From Branchiostoma floridae (Eukaryota > Chordata > Leptocardii > Amphioxiformes > Branchiostomatidae), in the NCBI RefSeq assembly GCF_000003815.2, contig NC_049986.1, positions 1,585,628-1,649,627 of the forward strand: DNA of 64,000 nucleotides, written 5' to 3'. Positions 55,290 to 64,000 of the stretch are shown here, in pieces. Below the pieces are notes generated by a model, which was not told where the DNA came from, did no database searches, and saw only the letters and a program-made list of their open reading frames with translations. Both the position numbers and the translations under genes were made by a program. Position 1 is the first letter of the stretch; each line of letters opens with the position of its first letter.

Positions 55290-57096
55290 CTACACGATGG
55301 AGTCTGGCAAGATGAAGTCAGGACCAGGAACGTCGTTCCCAGTTTCTCTGCAGACGTGACAGATGTACTCTCGTTCCCATCCCCCAATCCAGGCAGGTGA
55401 GGTGCAGGGCGCCCACTTCTCGCCAGGTGCGCTTGATCTGTGGTATAAATACAAACTGGTCAGTCAATGGGTATAGTTGTACTGAAAGACTCTTATTAGA
55501 ATGGACAATTAACGCACCAGTGTACATTGGTATTTCTACTGGTATTGCTCATGTCATCCAATAGAGCCGTTGAAATACTCAGTCACAAAATTCTATTTGA
55601 ATTGCAATTTCCATTTACTTTCCAAAATGATTTACACTTTTAGGCCACAGCAAGTACTAGTATATTTTGTGGATGACACCCTCTGTAGACTGCAAAAATG
55701 GTGAGATGGGTAGAAAAAACAAGATGGCTACAATTTTAAAATAGACACCATAAACGGACAAAACATGCTATCAAAGCCAACAAGGTATTTATCCGTGTAA
55801 TCAATAAGTTTTAAAAGTGACACTAGTGTAACGTAGACTTGTATCACTAAGTTGACAACTTCACTCATAACTTCCATATTTGTGCCACTTTTACAACTGC
55901 CCAACTTTGTTTCACTTCTAAGGCCACGGTCATAGCTACCTTGCTAGTGTCACTTTTGCAAGTAGAATTATTAGACTACAAATAACGAGCGGGCTGATAA
56001 TGTCATCCATAAAAATTAATTGCTATGTTCTAAAATAAAATAATATAGTACCTGTGACTTAAGAATGTTCCAGACTGGCTGTCTTCCACGAAAGCCCTCC
56101 TCACCCTGTTTCTTTCCTCTTCCTGGTTCTCAGGATCCCACTCTATCCCAAGCTTCTTCATGATCAGGCCCAGCGTTGCTTGCTTGTCCCTCACTAAGGC
56201 TGTGTAGTAGACAGTGGCATGGAAGACATATCCTGGGTACTTCTGTTATAACTCTACAGCGCGTTTTATGGCACCAAGCCACCGTGCTACCACGTAATGG
56301 TAATACGAGCCGTGATAGCGAACTGTGGAGAACCTCGGGTCATCTCCAAAGATTCTGAAGTCATGAGGGACCGCCGGCATCCACCTCCACAAGCCAAGTC
56401 GAACGACAGACCTGACAGTGTTGTACACGACTCGGTATCTGCACCAAAGTCGTGTCCAAGACTCATAGAACCCTAAGCCGTTTCTGTACAGAAAAACGGT
56501 TTTAGCGGTGGGAAAGGCGCGGTGCATAGCATCAGCAGCTAGAACAGGACGCGCCTGTAACTTGTAGAAAATGATGGAGCGATGGCGGAGATCTGATGTG
56601 ACAAGGTTGTAGTTTAACATGGAGACGACGTTTCTCAGCAGCGTCACGAGCACGTCACCGGAACGTACTGCGCCTGCGCGAAAAGTATAGACATGCTAAA
56701 CCTTGTTAAACCCCCGGTTTACTAAAGGGCCGCATTTAAGAAAGTACGTGCGTATATAAGGGTAAAACTCCGTGTACGTTTTACACGAAACCATGTCTGT
56801 AACATATACTGTGCAACAAGCGGGATTTTAATGCAACGTTGACCAAACCAAGCCCCAAACTACCAGGGTTTGCGCAGGCGCAGTACGTTCCGGTGACGTG
56901 CTAGCGCCACGGAAGTTGCGTCGTGCATGAGAACTGCAGGGATTTGTGCAGTATGGTAGGAAGAGGGGGTTTCGCTATGGCGCCTGGAACGGATGATTTC
57001 CAGGCAGATGGTATCAAGCACCTCCGGTTCACTGCAGGCTTGTGCGACCGACGTGGCTTCAACTGCTCGGGTCAGAAGGGTAGAGCCACAACGAGC
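55290..57096 (-). pseudogene. Sulfotransferase-like P-loop gene, disrupted
   Basis: Minus-strand exon 57096-56052 follows a CCCCTACAG acceptor and starts RCGSTLLTRAVEATSVAQAC, SEPEVLD, a 5'-PSB-type P-loop seen in sulfotransferase-fold proteins. It continues past a 254-bp MITE with LLRNVVSMLNYN, ...HRAFPTAKTVFLYRNGLGFY, ESW (3'-phosphate-binding RN...S region) and YYTALVRDKQATLGLIMKKL. The final exon, 55437-55290, joins in phase and ends ICHVCRETGNDVPGPDF, ILPDSIV, TAG. Two lesions: the MITE with its 9-bp duplication and an in-frame TAA (56246-56248) after RAVEL. Coding continues intact after the stop, so decay is recent, or one lesion could be allelic. The N-terminal exon was not found. Substrate unknown. 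Confidence 0.75.
56649..56902. mobile_element. Mutator-like MITE inside an exon
   Basis: A 254-bp element with ~34-bp inverted ends AGCACGTCACCGGAACGTAC, TGCGCCTGCGC. Flanks are 9-bp near-duplicates AGCGTCACG (56640-56648) and AGCGCCACG (56903-56911). A 9-bp duplication with long inverted ends fits Mutator-like elements. The surrounding minus-strand exon is in the same frame on both sides. Confidence 0.75.
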
Positions 57097-57175
57097 TGTA
57101 GGGGACAAATATGTCATCATTTCAACTAATTTTCAACGGCTTCAATTCTTCAGCAACGAACTTTTAGGTTAATCT

Positions 57176-58130
57176 TTAACCCTATTCAGACCGGGCTTTT
57201 TTGGTCATCCCTGGACCGGGGGGGGGCTTTTGAGGCCCTCCACTTTGAAGTCCTATAACTCTAAAACGACGTGCCGTAGGGCCACCAAATTTTTAGGACA
57301 TGATATCGACATAATATCTGACAAGTATTTGACGTTTGACGTTACGTTGACGTAAGATGACGTAATGATGACGTCATCAATTTGATTATATTGGCTGGAC
57401 CCATGAAAAAAGGGTATTCTCAGAAAACTTCAAGTTATTCTACAAAAATGTAACAACAAGTGCAGATAACAAAATAATAATGTTTATTACGACTTGCGTT
57501 GCCAATAGCAACATCAATGACGTCAAAATGACGTCATAAAATGACGTCATGCACATCTAAGATACCAGTTGGGCTCCGCCATATTGTATCCACCACCTTG
57601 AATTTTAAAAAATACTTTTTTTGCAACAAATAATCACAAAGGGCAATGGAAATAGACTCAATTCATTCATTTAGATGGTTTTTGATGAAAAATACCAGGT
57701 AGTTATAAATTTTAAGGGATAATTAGCTCGTTATTCTTGATCTGGCCATACGGTCCGCCATCTTGGATTTTGGGCTGATGACGTCATCAAATTAGCATAA
57801 TTTATGCATATATAATTTTGAAAGATATGCTAGATAATATGGGATTTTATTTATGTAACAAAATGGCAGTAATATAGCAAAAAAATGTGAAAAATACATT
57901 GTTAGAACCAAAAATAGTGATTTTTGGCAAAACAGCCTGTCAACAAACGGTTGCCATGGCAACACAAAAATATGGAAAATTTGTCAAACTTCGGGAAATT
58001 GTTGCCAACAATTTTTTAGGAAAACTCCCCAAATTTGGTGGCCCTAGCGTAAGCCGTTCTGGCGTTATAGGACATCAAAGTAGGCGCGGGCCTCAAAAGC
58101 CCCCCCCCCCCCCGGTCTGAATAGGGTTAA
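57176..58130. mobile_element. piggyBac-like MITE, subfamily B, copy 2
   Basis: TTAA at both ends, inverted termini CCCTATTCAGACCGGG, same interior as 34187-35138 with few differences, implying recent activity of the family. It sits just upstream (minus sense) of the P-loop exon of the sulfotransferase-like gene. Confidence 0.9.
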
Positions 58131-58555
58131 TAGATTAAACGTAACCATATTTAGGCTCCAGATGTTCAAACCTCAATACATGCATATCATCATAATAATA
58201 ACTTTACAATTGTAAAAGGTACAAAGCATGACATCTACTAATACATAAGTGCATGTAGTTATATAATTCTAATCAAGTTAATACAAAAGTGCATAGGATG
58301 AAAATAATATTTTTCAATCATTGGGCGGATTTTCAGCGTCTAGACATTATTTTTTTTTTTTTTTTTATATAACTTTTTATTGATTTTTCAAACACAAGAT
58401 ACACATATCATACATAGAGCGATAATACTGAAAGTACATGTAGGACACAAAAGATAAATAAGACCAGAAAACAATGAGGATAACTTATAGCAGTGTACAC
58501 ATTTGTATATAACAAGGAAATGATAAACAGAAGTTGTATATATGTTATTCACTAT

Positions 58556-61500
58556 TCACTGTTTTAACGATAAAGCTATTTTCCCCCATTTACCAAAGTG
58601 TTCTTTTATCTTATCCATCCTTTTTGCTATAATATATTCTAGCCTATGGAAGTATGACATATATGAAATAAAGGCTTGTAAATTAAGAGAGCGTTGACGG
58701 TTCTTGAAAATAAAGTGTTTGCCAAGAAGGATAATCATATTGGCAGAAACTGGGCACCGACAATTCAAATCACCAAAGATAACTTTAAACAGGTTTAGAT
58801 TTAAATGTTCCCCAGTATTGACGAAAAACCAGTCTTCTACTTGCATCCAGAAACGTGTAGCAACTCTACAATGAAAAAAGAGATGGAAGACTGTTTCTTC
58901 ATCTTCATTACAATATTCACATAAGGGCGACTCCTTCAAACCCCAAGTGTATAAGGTCTTGTTCACGGTCAAGTATTTGAATAATAGTTTATGTTGAAAC
59001 ATGCAAACACTAGAGTCAATGGAAATTTTGTAAGGTAGGCTATAAACCTTTTGCCATGGTATTGGACAGTTGAAATAATCTTCCCACGTGTACTGTATCC
59101 TGTCTGAAGTTTCACATAATCTGGCTTCATTCATGTAGAAAGCATATAAGCATTTATTAATATTTTTACTATGCAGCCAGGTTACATCTCTACAGGCAGG
59201 GATGCAAACACGTAGCTCTGAGGAGCCTTGTCTTAGAATATGTTTCCATTGAGGAGGAATAGCTGACAAAAGTTGATGATACTGATAAGCTGTACAGACA
59301 TCTCCAAATTTGACTACAAAGCTGTCAAAAGACAAAAAATTATTCTCAGCATCAATAATGTCATTTACAAAAAGTACTTTTTTATTGAAGAAGGCTGAGG
59401 AACAAAAGGGTCGCCTATTTATACAAATATGTGAATTCAAGCAAAGGAGTTGCTGTTTGACTTGTATGCTATTTTCTGGGGGGCGTAGTTGGTATTTCAA
59501 CCAACTTTGTATAACTTGTCGAAAAAACAGACTGACTACTTTCTTAATCAAGATTTCAAAGTCATTCGTTTTAAGCTGTGCAAAAGGAAACGTACTGGTT
59601 CTAAGAACAGGACTAGAGAAGGACAATAATTTAGAACAAAACCAGTTTTCGTTTTTGTGCAGTTTTGGCACTAGAGCGGCCTTCAGTTTGAGATCGACAG
59701 CTCGCAGATTTTGAAGTTTTAATCCACCTTGATCATAATCATTATATATTGTCTTTCGCTTAACTCGCTCGGGTCCGTCACGCCATAAAAACTTGAAAAT
59801 CTTTTTTTCATATTTGTCGAAAAAAGCTGACGATGGAGACGGGAGCGAACTTAATAAAAATATAAACTGTGAAACTATAAGTGTATTTACCAGAGTGACT
59901 TTCCCCATAAGTGATAGTCCTTTTTCTTTCCAGGGATTCAAAATTTTATCTATTTTCATATATTTTCGGTCAAAATTGATTGACACAATATCTTTAAAGT
60001 TTACAGGAATATGGATACCTAAAACTTCTGTAGGTCCATCTGTCCATCGTATGGGCAGAGGAGAGGGTAAATAGAAGTCTGTATATTTTAGGGAGCCAAT
60101 ACGAAGTACAGCACACTTGTCAAAGTTAGGAACTAGGCCAGATAGCAACGCAAAGAGATCTAAATCGCCGGTAAGGGCGTGCAGAGAGCCAAGTGTTGCA
60201 GCGAGTGGAAAGTTGGAATCGTCTGCATATTGAGAGATTTTTGTTTCGATGCCATGAATATTTAAACCCTTTATTTCGTTGTTACTTCTGATTTTGATTG
60301 CTAGTATTTCAGCACCTAAAATAAAGAGATAAGGAGAAAGTGGGCAGCCCTGGCGAACTCCACGGGTGAGGGGGAATGATTCAGAGATATACCCATAGTT
60401 AATTACTTTACTAACAGCACTTTTATATAAAATCTTTATCCAATTCAGGAAGGATTCTCCAAATCCAAAAAATCTTAACACTTTGAGAATGAAGTCTTGT
60501 CTTATTTTATCAAAAGCTTTCTGGAAATCCGCAATAAAAATCAAGCCTGGCTTTTCGTTAAGATCATAATATTCTATGATTTCTAATATTTTTCGTATAT
60601 TGTCACTTATATTACGTCCTTGTAAAAATCCTGTCTGATCGTATGAGACAAGGCTTGAGATTACATTTTTCATACGCAAGGCAATGCACTTTGATAAAAT
60701 TCTGGTGTCACAATTTAACAATGTTATGGGTCGCCAGTTTTTCATACTAGTGGGGTTTTTATCTTGCCCAGTTGGGTCCTGTTTAAGAATTTGAGAAATG
60801 AGACCAATTTTTTGGGACTCAGACAGATGCCCCACCTGAAAGGAGTAATTGAATGAGTCTAGCATTGGTTGTTTTAAGATGTTAAAAAAGGTCTTATAAA
60901 AATCAGTAGGGAGTCCGTCAAGACCTGGAGACTTTCCACTGGAAAAAGATTCGACAGCTAATTTCAATTCCTTTTCTGTTATCGGACCTTCACAACTGCT
61001 ACATTGGCCAGATGATAAGATGGGGGCCGCTTTTGGAAAAAAGGGTAAGAATACATCACTGTCTAAAGACATGGGAGAATTTTCAAACGCATAAAGGTTA
61101 GCATAGAATTTTACTTGCTCCTGCAGAATGTTTTGAGGCTCCGTGAAGATCAATCCATCTGAATTCACAAGTGTCGTCATGTTTTTCCTTGCATGACCCC
61201 TACTAACTAAGTTCATGAAAAATTTAGTACATTTCTCCCCCTGCTCCATAAATTTGGCTCTTCTGTTTGCGATTAAATTATTAGCTTTTGCTTGGTAAAT
61301 TAATTCTAGTTCATATTTTTTCCTTTGTAATTTATGAAAGGTGTCACTATCTGGGGATGCGTCTAATATTTTCTGCAGGCTGTCGATGGTAAGGAGTGAT
61401 TCAGACTTTTTACTTTGTTTCCGTTTCCAAGACGAATATCTAATTATCTGACCGCGCACGGCGCACTTGAACGATTCCCATACCATGTGAGGATTGGCTG

Positions 61501-62257
61501 AGCCATTATTAAACAAAAAGAATTCTGAAATAAAGCTAGATATCTCCTTAAAAAATGTTGGATCATCTAAAAGTTCTTGATTGAATTTCCAAAAGCCAGG
61601 CCCTCTTGGTATTTCAGACGTTACCACAGAAATGCCAATTAGAGAATGGTCCGATCTTAAGCCGTACTCAATCGAGGTATTTGTAACCTTTGTTATTAAA
61701 GAGAATGAAATCAAAAAGTAGTCTAGGCGACTGGCTTGTTTGTTTCTTCGCCACGTATAACGTATAGTTTCAGGGTTTTTCAATCGCCAAATATCTACTA
61801 AATCAAGTGTATCAGAAAGTTCCAAGAGTGCCTGGGTAGCATGTGGATGATAGTTAACTGGCTGTTGGCCAGCTCTGTCTTTACTTACATCAAAAACAGT
61901 ATTAAAGTCACCGGTCAATACTACATTATCGTTACAATTTACCATTGTCTGGATATTTCTTTCCACATTCTCAAAATAGACTTTGTCGTCTTTGTTTGGT
62001 GCGTATATATTAATTAAGCAGATACGAAGTTTACCAACAGTCAAATCTAATATAATGAATCTTCCTTCATTATCTTTTTTGACTTCATTTATCTGAAAAG
62101 ACAAATCATTTTTAAATAATACCAAAACCCCGCAACTATTTTCCCTTCCATGACTAAACAAAATCTGTCCATCCCAATCTGCAATCCATTCCTTTTCCCG
62201 CTCTTCACTGGAATGAGTTTCTTGTAGGCATAAAACTGAATACGGTTTGTCCTTCAA
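58556..62257 (-). CDS. LINE ORF2: APE endonuclease and reverse transcriptase
   Basis: 1,233 codons from the first ATG, but the frame is open upstream to about 62365 and encodes KLSVASFNCNGLGKKEKRRE, the first strand of the endonuclease, so translation probably starts earlier or by a non-AUG or reinitiation route. Endonuclease: CLQETH, GDFNTVFD, RLDYFLIS, SDHSLIG. Reverse transcriptase: FIADFQKAFDKI, GVRQGCPLSPYLF, YADDSNF. The C-terminus has the Cys/His motif CEYCNEDEETVFHLFFHC. Domain order and the L1-type ORF1 upstream suggest the L1/Tx1 group. It nicks DNA and copies its own RNA at the target; host-cell nucleus/cytoplasm. Confidence 0.93.
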   Translation of the reverse strand: MKDKPYSVLCLQETHSSEEREKEWIADWDGQILFSHGRENSCGVLVLFKNDLSFQINEVKKDNEGRFIILDLTVGKLRICLINIYAPNKDDKVYFENVERNIQTMVNCNDNVVLTGDFNTVFDVSKDRAGQQPVNYHPHATQALLELSDTLDLVDIWRLKNPETIRYTWRRNKQASRLDYFLISFSLITKVTNTSIEYGLRSDHSLIGISVVTSEIPRGPGFWKFNQELLDDPTFFKEISSFISEFFLFNNGSANPHMVWESFKCAVRGQIIRYSSWKRKQSKKSESLLTIDSLQKILDASPDSDTFHKLQRKKYELELIYQAKANNLIANRRAKFMEQGEKCTKFFMNLVSRGHARKNMTTLVNSDGLIFTEPQNILQEQVKFYANLYAFENSPMSLDSDVFLPFFPKAAPILSSGQCSSCEGPITEKELKLAVESFSSGKSPGLDGLPTDFYKTFFNILKQPMLDSFNYSFQVGHLSESQKIGLISQILKQDPTGQDKNPTSMKNWRPITLLNCDTRILSKCIALRMKNVISSLVSYDQTGFLQGRNISDNIRKILEIIEYYDLNEKPGLIFIADFQKAFDKIRQDFILKVLRFFGFGESFLNWIKILYKSAVSKVINYGYISESFPLTRGVRQGCPLSPYLFILGAEILAIKIRSNNEIKGLNIHGIETKISQYADDSNFPLAATLGSLHALTGDLDLFALLSGLVPNFDKCAVLRIGSLKYTDFYLPSPLPIRWTDGPTEVLGIHIPVNFKDIVSINFDRKYMKIDKILNPWKEKGLSLMGKVTLVNTLIVSQFIFLLSSLPSPSSAFFDKYEKKIFKFLWRDGPERVKRKTIYNDYDQGGLKLQNLRAVDLKLKAALVPKLHKNENWFCSKLLSFSSPVLRTSTFPFAQLKTNDFEILIKKVVSLFFRQVIQSWLKYQLRPPENSIQVKQQLLCLNSHICINRRPFCSSAFFNKKVLFVNDIIDAENNFLSFDSFVVKFGDVCTAYQYHQLLSAIPPQWKHILRQGSSELRVCIPACRDVTWLHSKNINKCLYAFYMNEARLCETSDRIQYTWEDYFNCPIPWQKVYSLPYKISIDSSVCMFQHKLLFKYLTVNKTLYTWGLKESPLCEYCNEDEETVFHLFFHCRVATRFWMQVEDWFFVNTGEHLNLNLFKVIFGDLNCRCPVSANMIILLGKHFIFKNRQRSLNLQAFISYMSYFHRLEYIIAKRMDKIKEHFGKWGKIALSLKQ

Positions 62258-62589
62258 AAAGGTAAAGATTTCCCGTCTTTTTTCTTTCTTTCCTAAGCCA
62301 TTACAATTGAAACTAGCTACCGAAAGCTTACTTTGAGGCGGGAAGGAAAGGGAGTAGAAATGGTATCAATTGGAATTTTGACGAGAATGTGCCAGTCTTT
62401 GATATGGAGATTTGGCTCGCCAGGTGGACCTCATGAATAACAATAGTGGGCTTGGAACCAGCAGGTGGATGGGATTCCAGACATAATTGTACACTTGCAA
62501 ACATAGTAACAATTACTGACACAAAAAGAAGAAATTCTACAAACAACATAAACAATATCGGCAAATCACGGTCTAACATGATGAACAGT

Positions 62590-63480
62590 TCAGTAGGATT
62601 TTGCTCCCCGTGTAGTTAAGCTTAGGAGCCAAAGTATAATTAAGTTTGAAGCGAGTAGTGGGAATAAATGTCTTATCAGGACAATGTCATGTAACCTTGA
62701 GAAAGTCACTGGTTTTCCTTTCCCATCTCTCCAATATCCATTGTAGAACCGGTATTTCACCCCCTGTTCGTACGCCTGTTTGACATTTTCCCGCCACTTA
62801 CGTTTTTCTTGCAGATCAGCACCTGTGAGGTCATCCGTGAAGAAGAAGTTTTCGGCTTTCAGCTTGGTTCTTGCCACTTTCATGATACTGACTTTATCTT
62901 GATAGCTGTTTAACTTGACCAGGATGTGTTGAGGGGTACCGTCTGGGCTGTTCTTGTTCGGTCCGTCGGGATGGGCTCGTTCAATTTTCACATGTGTAAG
63001 GCCGAACTTCTCATGGAAAATCTTGTCTACAGTAGAGATACAGTTTTCACCTTTTCCAACTTTGCGACCGATTATTCTGATATTATTTCTGCGGGAGAAT
63101 CTCTCTAACTTGTTGCACTTGTGTTTCAGCTCTGCCAGATTCTCTTCCATAATCTTCATTTTGTCGGTGTGCGACTTAATCTGATCAGAGGTTTCGCGCG
63201 CAGATTCTTTCACATTTTTTTGTATCTCGGTCGTTCTCTTTTCAACTTTCTCCATTCGTGACTCTAGCATTTGGACATTTTTTTCTAGGTTTTCCTCCAA
63301 GGATCTCACCTCTTCATGTAGCACCCTCTGTCCGTCCAAAATCCTCTGGAGTTGGTCGCGCACGAAGGTCTCGAATTCCGATGAAGACGCCTCCGTGTCG
63401 CCGCCATGTTTGTCTTCTTTGTCTCCAGCAGAGTCATGTCCTTTCGTCGAAGCTAGACGTTTCTGCCGGGTAGTCATCAT
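62590..63480 (-). CDS. LINE ORF1: coiled-coil RNA-binding protein
   Basis: Start chosen at ATG 63480 (MMTTRQKRLASTKG) because the upstream extension from 63555 is hydrophobic and atypical. A basic N-terminus, a long heptad-rich coiled coil (VRSLEENLEKNVQMLESRME ... ELKHKCNKLERFSRR), an RRM-like core starting RRNNIRIIGRKVGKGE, and a C-terminal domain (HILVKLNSYQDKVSIMKVAR, LTGADLQEKRKW) match the L1 ORF1p trimer architecture. It would bind and package the element RNA. Confidence 0.9.
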   Translation of the reverse strand: MMTTRQKRLASTKGHDSAGDKEDKHGGDTEASSSEFETFVRDQLQRILDGQRVLHEEVRSLEENLEKNVQMLESRMEKVEKRTTEIQKNVKESARETSDQIKSHTDKMKIMEENLAELKHKCNKLERFSRRNNIRIIGRKVGKGENCISTVDKIFHEKFGLTHVKIERAHPDGPNKNSPDGTPQHILVKLNSYQDKVSIMKVARTKLKAENFFFTDDLTGADLQEKRKWRENVKQAYEQGVKYRFYNGYWRDGKGKPVTFSRLHDIVLIRHLFPLLASNLIILWLLSLTTRGAKSY

Positions 63481-63629
63481 GTCGAATGTTGGGACGGTCA
63501 CCAGTAATACTTTAAGAATGTATGTGGGAGAAAGTTGTAACAATAACAGGCTCAAATTACCACCATAAAATTGTACTCAGTCGGGAGCGAGCTCAGACAC
63601 GACACGACCTACTCCCGTGATGCCATTCG

Positions 63630-64000
63630 TTCCAATCAAATCAAACTTTATTGAATCAACATGGCAGTCATCCAGACTGAATTGCGTTTAATTGACAGTG
63701 AAACAAGTTATTAATACTAATATATTGGCAGTTAAAATCATATATAGTTAAAATCAAGATATAGGTAGAATACAATTTCTAAAACCATTTCGTGTGTTAA
63801 TTTCTTAACGACGTACATAACGACACAACAATAACAACTGAGTACATGTATATAGCACATGATGGGGGCGAACGATATTGCACATAGTGACATGGGGCTC
63901 ACACTAAGTCTAGTAAGTCTCTCGCTACCCTCGCCACAAACGAGTTCCTATGTCTCTCGGTACGACTGACTGGCAGTTTGTACGGTTTCTGCGTCTCAGT
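63630..64000 (-). mobile_element. Second LINE 3' end, cut by window edge
   Basis: Minus-strand coding YKLPVSRTERHRNSFVARVA, RDLLDLV and TGA (63899-63901), then a ~260-bp 3' UTR ending TCAATAAAGTTTGATTTGAT. RTERxRNSF near the C-terminus is typical of CR1/Jockey-like ORF2. The L1-like element begins immediately beyond its tail. Confidence 0.65.

Larger units (their letters stand above)
58350..63600 (-). mobile_element. L1-like LINE, apparently full length
   Basis: Oriented right to left: a short 5' region (to about 63600), ORF1, a ~230-bp spacer, ORF2, a ~190-bp 3' end with CAATAAAAAG, and an A17 tail (T run 58350-58366 on the plus strand). Both ORFs lack stops or frameshifts, so this copy is young and possibly retrotransposition-competent. 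The exact 5' end and target duplication were not found by eye. Confidence 0.9.

Overview
The window looks like nuclear DNA of an invertebrate deuterostome, most likely an amphioxus (Branchiostoma). This is inferred from phase-1 LDLa/CUB exon modules, lineage-type leucine-rich-repeat (LRR) and zinc-finger genes, several kinds of LINE remnant, very many short inverted-repeat elements and two assembly gaps. No species marker was read directly. Genes have introns, so most coding features were built by hand from splice signals and reading phase.

Layout: (1) 0.7-7.6 kb, the 3' part of a plus-strand membrane or GPI-anchored protein gene: an array of LDLa exons (some decayed), a CUB domain over two exons, a 15-residue-repeat Pro/Thr stalk and a C-terminal hydrophobic exon. 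(2) 8-13 kb, gene-poor, with one LINE tail. (3) 13.4-14.4 kb, an 11-finger C2H2 gene. (4) 15-16 kb, minus-strand debris of a receptor tyrosine kinase (EGF-like and kinase pieces) split by a palindromic element. (5) 18.9-22.2 kb, a 1,084-residue LRR transmembrane receptor with a cytoplasmic tail of repeated YxEI motifs, class-I SH3-type proline motifs and a 28-29-residue TYWPW repeat; I consider this the most novel gene here. (6) 26-38 kb, two minus-strand C2H2 genes inside repeatedly duplicated sequence, with LINE and MITE insertions whose empty sites survive in paralogous copies. (7) 39-44 kb, an 81-bp satellite and a 45-bp minisatellite. (8) 45.6-48.3 kb, five minus-strand exons of an SLC22-type transporter. 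(9) 55.3-57.1 kb, a minus-strand sulfotransferase-like pseudogene broken by a Mutator-like MITE and a stop codon. (10) 58.3-63.6 kb, an apparently full-length minus-strand L1-like retrotransposon with both ORFs open, beside another LINE tail at the window edge.

There is no operon logic. The main story is gene birth and decay by local duplication and transposition: LDLa exons duplicated as phase 1-1 cassettes, three zinc-finger paralogues that keep the same acceptor-plus-ATG exon layout while two lose C-terminal fingers, and MITE families (hAT-like with 8-bp TSDs, piggyBac-like with TTAA, Mutator-like with 9-bp TSDs) identifiable from ends and target duplications. No bacterial-type system, CRISPR array or tRNA/rRNA gene was seen.
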